Shown in pieces: positions 9,777 through 14,765 of a stretch of DNA of 14,765 bases. The stretch's first letter is position 1, and the number at the start of each line of letters is the position of its first letter. The notes beneath the pieces are model-generated. The model saw only the letters and a program-made list of their open reading frames with translations. It made no database searches and was not told the origin of the DNA. The position numbers and the translations under genes are program-made. The DNA is from Conidiobolus incongruus B7586 (lineage: Eukaryota; Entomophthoromycota; Entomophthoromycetes; Entomophthorales; Conidiobolaceae), in NCBI GenBank assembly GCA_000697335.1, contig JNEM01014011.1, forward strand, positions 1 to 14,765, in the 5' to 3' direction.

Positions 9777-10247
9777 ATGATTGGTATCAAATCTTCTTTA
9801 ATCTTACTTGCTCAAGGTTTCTCAGCTTTGACTTACGCACCATCTCATCCAACCTCCGCTCCAAGCAGTTGTCCTCCTCTTACTTATCAACGTGTTAATA
9901 TCACCTCACCAAACATAATCAAAACTGGCCAACCTTTTACCATCACTTGGAAGTCCGACAAACCAGATCCCAAAAAGAAGCATACTGAAGCTCGTGTCGA
10001 ATTATGGGCCATGAATGCCGGTCCTGTCAGTACTCCAAGCCTTGCTTTCAAATCTGGCCGTTTATTTGACACTAACAAGTTCACCTACACCTTCGATCCT
10101 AGTTATGTGAATATTAAAACCAGAGGAGGACCTACTCCTTGGCAATTAGCAGTTTATGTTTATAGTGTATACTCTAATCATGACGGAGTTCAATTGGAGA
10201 ACTATAACTTGCCCTATTTTGGTTTACAGCCAGTTAAATTTGTATAA
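9777..10247 (+). CDS. Gene C: secreted Kre9/Knh1-like protein with short linker and few glycosylation sites
   Basis: This encodes a 156-residue, single-exon protein, the shortest of the four. The signal peptide is that of A and D with Phe15 for Leu. The linker is nine residues shorter and lacks the Thr run, through a 27-base deletion between CACCATCT repeats. The single cysteine is Cys32, followed by the domain at about 40-155 with NITSPNIIKTGQPFTITW. Its second half belongs to gene D's type (a TFDPSYVN stretch and a PW-x-LAVYVYSVYS stretch). Only one N-glycosylation sequon remains, N41: the sites equivalent to N77, N110 and N121 of gene D are changed (KKKHT, NKFT, NIKT). No GPI or membrane tail is present and it ends in VKFV. 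The frame is fully open and codon use matches its neighbours, so it looks functional rather than decayed. Role unknown; probably extracellular. Confidence 0.87.
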   Translation: MIGIKSSLILLAQGFSALTYAPSHPTSAPSSCPPLTYQRVNITSPNIIKTGQPFTITWKSDKPDPKKKHTEARVELWAMNAGPVSTPSLAFKSGRLFDTNKFTYTFDPSYVNIKTRGGPTPWQLAVYVYSVYSNHDGVQLENYNLPYFGLQPVKFV

Positions 10248-10277
10248 TTTATACAAAATAATTAACATATTTTCTAA

Positions 10278-10283
10278 AATAAA
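10278..10283 (+). terminator. Putative poly(A) signal of gene C
   Basis: AATAAA lies about 30 bases after the TAA stop. The evidence is placement only. Confidence 0.3.
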
Positions 10284-10693
10284 AAGGTTGGATAATATGA
10301 TATAATTTACAATTATATCTATTCTATCAATATTATATTAATATATTTTCATCGAACTTAACATCGCATTGATACATATTCAAAATTAAAAATTATTCAT
10401 ATTAATGACGTAGATTTCATCAACCGATCTTTCATAGTAGCAGTAATTCAGAGATATATGTATTGAATATATTTGAATTATATTTAAATACTATGTGATT
10501 TTGTTAATTTTAAACAATTATTTCTGATATTTTAAATTGAATATAGTGAATAAAGTATTGTGGTCTTGAATAGATTGAAAAGAGTAAGTTATATTACTAT
10601 ATTTATAATTTTACTTTTTAAAATATTGAAATATATTAAATTTTTATATTTAATTAGAATTTAAAAATATAATTGAATATTTTAGAATGCTGG
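10284..10693. other. Spacer between gene C and the tRNA, nothing recognised
   Basis: About 0.4 kb of AT-rich DNA with no stop-poor frame, repeat or RNA-like structure that I can support. Confidence 0.5.
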
Positions 10694-10698
10694 AAAAA
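10694..10698 (-). terminator. Pol III terminator of tRNA-Pro
   Basis: On the minus strand a run of five T follows the tRNA 3' end by 14 bases, as expected for RNA polymerase III termination. No longer T run occurs between the tRNA and this site. Confidence 0.6.
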
Positions 10699-10712
10699 GT
10701 TGAAATGTATAA

Positions 10713-10784
10713 GGGCTCGACTGGGAATCGAACCCAGGACCTCTCCCACCCTAAGGGAGAATTATACCACTAAACCATCGAGCC
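10713..10784 (-). tRNA. tRNA-Pro (anticodon AGG)
   Basis: A 72-base cloverleaf on the minus strand. The 7-bp acceptor stem GGCTCGA/TCGAGCC is perfect. The anticodon stem CTCCC/GGGAG closes the loop TTAGGGT, giving anticodon AGG for proline codons such as CCT, common in the neighbouring genes. The T arm carries GGTTCGAATCC, which is also the B box, and the D arm carries the A box. The unpaired base 73 is C, as in yeast tRNA-Pro. There is no intron, and CCA is not encoded, as usual in eukaryotes. It is the only RNA gene seen in the window. Confidence 0.95.
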
Positions 10785-10991
10785 TTGGGATTCCTCAATT
10801 TTATCTAAATCAAATTTTGTATAGTTAACGCAAGAAATATTTTCATCCTTAATCAATTTTAATACCTCTAATATTTTATAAATATAATTTACATTTCTAT
10901 ACATCTCATCTTGGACACAATCATTAACTATATTCTTTTTCTCCAAAGTCAAAATATATATTACAAATATATATATTTTTATTAATCATTA
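10770..10991 (-). other. Minus-strand open frame running into the tRNA; possible coding remnant
   Basis: A frame open for about 70 codons, unusual in DNA this AT-rich, ends at a stop formed inside the 5' part of the tRNA. Its composition is rich in Glu, Asp and Lys (for example KILEVLKLIKDENIS). The longest version would need a TTG start; the first ATG, at 10902-10904, leaves about 44 codons. Overlap with the tRNA and lack of a start argue against a working gene. It could be a remnant of an older gene or chance. Confidence 0.2.
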
Positions 10992-12486
10992 AATAATTTA
11001 TCTATTTGATCCTTATATTTTTTGTGATTGATCAAATTTAATAGTGACTAAACTCTATATGTGTTTTTTAATAAAGCGTACTTAGTTTGATCAATTTGGT
11101 AATTCAATAAAACTTATATGAAATATACAGATCAAAGTAATATTTATTTCAAATTTTTTTAACCCATTCGATTATTAATAATTAATTTTTTTTATAGAAA
11201 AGAAAAATAAAAATAATTCCATATATTTTAATTTATATTAAACACTCATTAAAAATTTAATTAATTTTTTGATTTAAGATAGTTTTTTATACTTTAAATT
11301 ATTCATCAGAGATAATTCATTATTACTGATATAAAATTTTGAAATATATAATAATTAATTGATATTAAATAAAATAACTTTAAACAATAGAAAGGAGTAT
11401 ATAATCAGTTATTTTATTAAATTGAGATATTTTGAAATCAATATATATATATATATATATATGGAATTTCCATGATAATTGCAAGACTACTCAACCAATG
11501 AATAATTTATAGCTACAATTATCATTGATATTCATCGTACAGCTATTAAGTTGAATCAAATTTAAAAAATCTGTTAATCACATAATTCAATGAAATTAGT
11601 TAATTATACATTGAGATATAAAAAATACTAAAAATTCCTATATATTTAAATTTAGATTAAAAATATATTAAATTTATAAAGGGAATAGCTTATATTATAA
11701 AATTTTTATTTTATAATTTCACTAATTTCAAATTACGAATTTTGAATCAAAATTAATTAATAAAGCACCATTTTTACTCTATCCTTGTTTTCGGTTTAAT
11801 ACTTATTTGTCTCATATTTTGAATTCCTTCGAAAAAAATTGCATTATAAAGATGATTTCATTTATAAAAGATATTGGTATGTTGCATAATTATATATAAT
11901 TTCTGATTTTAACATATTTAGAATATGTTGTACAAAATTAAAATTTTATTTTTAGATTACAAATTAACTATATCAAGATTTAACTAAAAACATGGATAGA
12001 ATAAAAAGAGTGTATCATAACACTAATACATAGTAGTTTAAAATCATTGTAAAACCAATTAAAAATTAACCGAAAACTCACATAGGACTAAGGTACACTA
12101 TAACTATTATTCTTGTATCTGATAAAATTATGTACTAATTAAAAATAGCTCTTTTGGTAGACTATGGACAGTTTAAAACATAATTAATCAAGTAGCTAAA
12201 ACCAGCAGTGGAAAAATAATAATAGTTTTTATCATTACAATTTTATTTGAAATATTAATTAAATTTATTCACTATTGATTAAATAATCTTATTTGTAATT
12301 ATGGAGTCAAAAATATTTGCATTAAATTTTAAGTGTGATAATTAGTTATATATAGATTTAATCAAAATTAATTGTTAATGTTTGAATTGTGTAATGATTA
12401 TAGCATTTTCAAGTTCAACAGTCACTCAAATTTTCAATACGCAATTTTATGCATTAGAATTGTTGAGAAATGCACTAGTTAAAGAG
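10992..12486. other. Spacer between the tRNA and gene D, nothing recognised
   Basis: About 1.5 kb of 15-20% GC DNA. Apart from the TA microsatellite at 11441-11462, no repeat, RNA or coding stretch can be supported. The last 80 bases before the TATA box share short words with the gene A promoter (AATACGC and TTTTATGCA at 12437-12452; the same words at 3043-3051 and 3075-3081), which may be regulatory sites. Confidence 0.45.
11441..11462. repeat. AT microsatellite
   Basis: An uninterrupted alternating AT run of 22 bases, the longest in the window. Likely length-polymorphic. Confidence 0.85.
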
Positions 12487-12495
12487 TATATAAAG
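12487..12495 (+). promoter_or_regulatory. TATA box of gene D
   Basis: TATATAAAG lies 69 bases before the ATG and is identical to the boxes of genes A and C. Confidence 0.6.
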
Positions 12496-12524
12496 CAATC
12501 GATTCATCAATAATTAATCATCCG

Positions 12525-12555
12525 AATATCTTTACATTCAATAATATTATTAATA
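12525..12555 (+). promoter_or_regulatory. Conserved 5' leader next to the start of gene D
   Basis: This is the partner of 9746-9776, with 30 of 31 bases identical. Similarity begins abruptly at its left end. Confidence 0.6.
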
Positions 12556-13053
12556 ATGATTGGTATCAAATCTTCTTTAATCTTACTTGCTCAAGGTCTC
12601 TCAGCTTTGACTTACGCACCATCTCCTACTACCACTACAACTTCACCATCTTATCCAACCTCCGCTCCAACTGGTTGTCCTTCTCTTACTTATGAACGTG
12701 TTAATATCACTTCACCAAATGTAATCAAGGCTGGTGAACCTTTTACCATCACCTGGAAGTCTGACAAACCAGATCCCAAAAAGAACCATACTGAAGCTCG
12801 TGTCGAATTATGGGCCATGAATGCTGGTCCTGTCAGTACTCCGATGCTTGATTTCAAATCTGGCCGTTTATTTGATACTAACAACTTTACTCACACCTTC
12901 GATCCTAGTTATGTGAATGCTACAACCAAAGGAGGACCTACTCCTTGGCGATTAGCAGTTTATGTTTATAGTGTATACTCTGATTATGATCAAATTCAAT
13001 TAGAGAACTATAACTTGCCCTATTTTGGTCTACAGCAGGTTAAATTCGAATAA
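12556..13053 (+). CDS. Gene D: small secreted Kre9/Knh1-like glycoprotein
   Basis: This encodes a 165-residue, single-exon protein. Residues 1-40 (signal peptide plus Thr-run linker) are identical in protein to gene A, with about four silent base differences. Cys41 is the lone cysteine. The domain at about 49-163 starts NITSPNVIKAGEPFTITW and carries a C-terminal half shared with gene C, including TFDPSYVN and LENYNLPYFGLQ. Sequons are at N50, N77, N110 and N121; the fifth site of genes A and B (N145) is absent because this segment reads YSDYDQIQ. The tail QVKFE is not hydrophobic, so no GPI anchor is predicted. Gene D looks the most complete of the C/D type and shares parts with every other copy. 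Its role, probably at the cell wall or outside the cell, is inferred from signal peptide and domain type only. Confidence 0.88.
   Translation: MIGIKSSLILLAQGLSALTYAPSPTTTTTSPSYPTSAPTGCPSLTYERVNITSPNVIKAGEPFTITWKSDKPDPKKNHTEARVELWAMNAGPVSTPMLDFKSGRLFDTNNFTHTFDPSYVNATTKGGPTPWRLAVYVYSVYSDYDQIQLENYNLPYFGLQQVKFE
12617..12651 (+). repeat. CACCATCT direct repeats in the linker of gene D
   Basis: Copies at 12617-12624 and 12644-12651 lie 27 bases apart, as in gene A. Gene C keeps one copy at 9838-9845. Confidence 0.8.
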
Positions 13054-13083
13054 TCTAATAATTCTATAATTTGGAATAACAGT

Positions 13084-13089
13084 AATAAA
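13084..13089 (+). terminator. Putative poly(A) signal of gene D
   Basis: AATAAA lies 31 bases after the stop, with a second AATAAA at 13093-13098. Support is by position only. Confidence 0.3.
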
Positions 13090-13098
13090 GCAAATAAA

Positions 13099-14073
13099 CA
13101 TAAAACATTAAAATGATATATTATCATCTATATAACCGATATTAAAATTATTATTTATGAATTAATATTAATTAAAGCAATGTCTATAAAATCATTAGAG
13201 ATTGTCAATAACCTAAGTTAATAATATTTGTTTATTTTGTTATTAGTTCACTATATATTGAAAAAATAATATCTATTATACAACCTCTTTTTATTATATA
13301 ATATTCTAGGTCTCACTCATTACTCTATGTAATATTGATATCTATTTTTATTAATATCTATACCACTTATTAGATTTAATATCACTAATATACCTAAGAC
13401 TAGAATATATTCAAAAATAATAAATATATATTAGTTAAATCAATTATATATTTACTTAATATATGCAAATATAGCGAATATATATCATAACCATAACTAA
13501 TATTTTATCAATTAAGTTAATTTTATTTTTTATAATATTATTAATATGATTAAATTAAATTTTATTTGATCAAATAACCTAATCTTATTTTTTATATTCT
13601 AATATCCAAAATATTCTCTATGATACTTTTAGTTATTTTACAAATATTTACAACATGTTATATAAAAGGTTTACTTCTTAATATAACTTTGTTATTATTA
13701 TAAAATCAAAGATATGGGAAATTTTCTAATTTCTGATTTTTCAAACATATTACTAGTTTTAAAATATATATATATATAAAACAAATAAGAAAATAAATAG
13801 ATTTAAATTATATATATATTTTTAATATATATATATATAATAATTTTTATGATTAAAAAAATAATTTTTTAAAATTAGTTGTTTAATTTAATTATATTTA
13901 AACTAAATAATAACCATCAAAAGTTTTTTATTTTAGTATTAATAAAACTTAACCACAAATTATTTAAAATCAATTAAAATTTACAAATAACTTTTAATAA
14001 TAAAGTATTATCTAAATTCATAATTTATTGCTAAGTAAATTACTTTAAGGTTAAGAAAAAAACTATTTAAAAC
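13099..14073. other. Very AT-rich right flank, no gene seen
   Basis: GC falls towards 12% over this kilobase, mirroring the left flank. It holds several TA runs (13764-13778 and 13808-13839). A 15-base match (13309-13323) to the signal-peptide region of gene B at 6739-6753 is probably chance. The part nearest 14074 may be the start of the right repeated element, whose left boundary cannot be placed. Confidence 0.5.
13764..13839. repeat. Cluster of TA/AT microsatellite runs
   Basis: Three alternating TA runs (13764-13778, 13808-13819 and about 13824-13839) lie within 76 bases. They lie between gene D and the right repeat and may be close to the edge of the repeated element. Confidence 0.75.
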
Positions 14074-14259
14074 TTGTTAAAATTTAAAAAACTAATTTTA
14101 ACTATCACTCTGTTAATTATTAATAAAGTGAAAAAATATATTAAAAAGTACCTTTTTATTTCAACTAAAGAATTATCAAAATGTTTTAATATTAGTTATA
14201 TAAGTACTTTATATATATTAAAGTTTATATTAAAATTAATTAATAAAAATATAAAATAA
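14074..14259 (+). other. Short open frame in the right repeat with a helix-turn-helix-like pattern
   Basis: An open stretch of about 61 codons that can only start at TTG, in the upstream part of the right repeat copy. The segment FISTKELSKCFNIS followed by ST resembles the helix-turn-helix of Tc1/mariner-type transposases (pattern ST-x-ELS...NIS...ST). This is a by-eye resemblance over about 20 residues in strongly biased sequence. It is not a working gene. If correct, the flanking repeat is a decayed DNA transposon; the family remains unproven. Confidence 0.25.
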
Positions 14260-14765
14260 GTACCTTATAATTTAATTAAAATTTAAAAAAGTCTAGAATA
14301 GTTATTATTAAATAAAACTTACTAAGGTATAACTAGAAATTAAAACTTTATAATAAATTATTATAATTAATAAATCTTAAATTTTTTTGTATAATTTATT
14401 ATTAAAATATAAATCAAAGTGTTAAATTAAGTTAAATTAACCTTCTTTATAAATTCCTTTAAATAAATATTTTATTAATAAGTGAATATTAATTGTTATA
14501 ATAAATTATAATAACATATGCTATTCTTATTTAGTTTTTAAAAGAAAATCAATTAATAATAAACTTTATATTTTTTTAAATAAAATTATTTTAAGTTAAT
14601 ATTTATAATATAATTTAAGAAAACTTATTATTTTAAATAATAATTATAAAATATATAAATTTAAAACTATAAAAAATATTTTAATTAAAAATAACTAAAA
14701 AAACTACCATATCTAATAAATTCTTTGAATTATAACTTATATGATTATAATTATTTTAAGCAATT
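14132..14765. repeat. Right copy of the diverged direct repeat (decayed repeated element)
   Basis: The same-orientation partner of 1-604 and open at the right edge of the window. The two copies together bracket the whole gene array and tRNA. Identity is perhaps two thirds by eye, with many C/T and G/A differences, for example where the left copy keeps C or G in words that read T or A here and the reverse. Independent RIP-like decay of two older insertions explains this better than a recent segmental duplication. The element is broken, with family unassigned apart from the weak transposase hint at 14074-14259. Confidence 0.7.

Noticed and set aside
11441-11462. AT run considered as an origin or structural element
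   Set aside because: Simple AT microsatellites occur repeatedly in this DNA. No further origin-like organisation is seen.
13309-13323. 15-base exact match to the signal-peptide region of gene B (6739-6753), as if a fragment of a fifth copy
   Set aside because: The match does not extend into recognisable coding sequence, and across all coding/spacer comparisons in the window one such match by chance is plausible.
14074-14259. 61-codon frame as a functional small gene
   Set aside because: It begins only at TTG and lies in a decayed repeat of about 12% GC. At most it is a trace of a transposase.
1-14765. CRISPR array, bacterial operon or prophage
   Set aside because: There are no regularly spaced repeats and no ribosome-binding sites. 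The TATA boxes, signal-peptide type, and tRNA with internal pol III boxes and no CCA point to a eukaryote.

Overview
The window looks like fungal nuclear DNA: single-exon genes for small secreted glycoproteins, each with its own TATA box and poly(A)-type signal, plus an intronless eukaryotic tRNA-Pro(AGG) with internal A and B boxes. Base composition is strongly split. By eye the four genes are about 40-45% GC, the DNA between them about 20% GC, and the outer flanks (roughly 1-1700 and 13100-14765) about 12% GC. The flanks are rich in TpA and nearly empty of C and G, which suggests RIP-like C-to-T decay and so perhaps a filamentous ascomycete. The lineage cannot be fixed from sequence alone, and other AT-rich fungi are possible.

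Layout. Positions 1-604 and about 14132-14765 are diverged copies of one repeat in the same orientation, so the array sits between two relics of a repeated element. Between them lie four paralogous plus-strand genes at 3189-3686, 6685-7179, 9777-10247 and 12556-13053 (called A, B, C and D), with start-to-start distances of about 3.5, 3.1 and 2.8 kb. A minus-strand tRNA-Pro at 10713-10784 lies between C and D. The 2.3-3 kb spacers hold no convincing intact gene. A few stretches are slightly richer in GC and have fewer stops than the rest, and they may be remnants of coding sequence.

The four proteins (156-165 aa) share a plan: signal peptide, short Pro/Ser/Thr linker, one cysteine, then an Ig-like domain resembling the Kre9/Knh1 N-terminal domain, with no C-terminal GPI or membrane segment. 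They are best read as soluble, extracellular or cell-wall glycoproteins of unproven function.

The most notable feature is how the array has evolved. A and D share almost the same signal peptide and linker. A and B share an almost identical mature domain. C and D share the C-terminal half and the immediate 5' leader. Two synonymous sites in the core group A with C and B with D. This patchwork points to repeated gene conversion or unequal exchange among copies whose spacers no longer resemble one another. B has a different signal peptide, linker and leader. C has lost a 27-bp linker segment between 8-bp direct repeats and most of its N-glycosylation sites. The whole fits a small, diversifying secreted-protein cluster in an AT-rich, repeat-bounded compartment.
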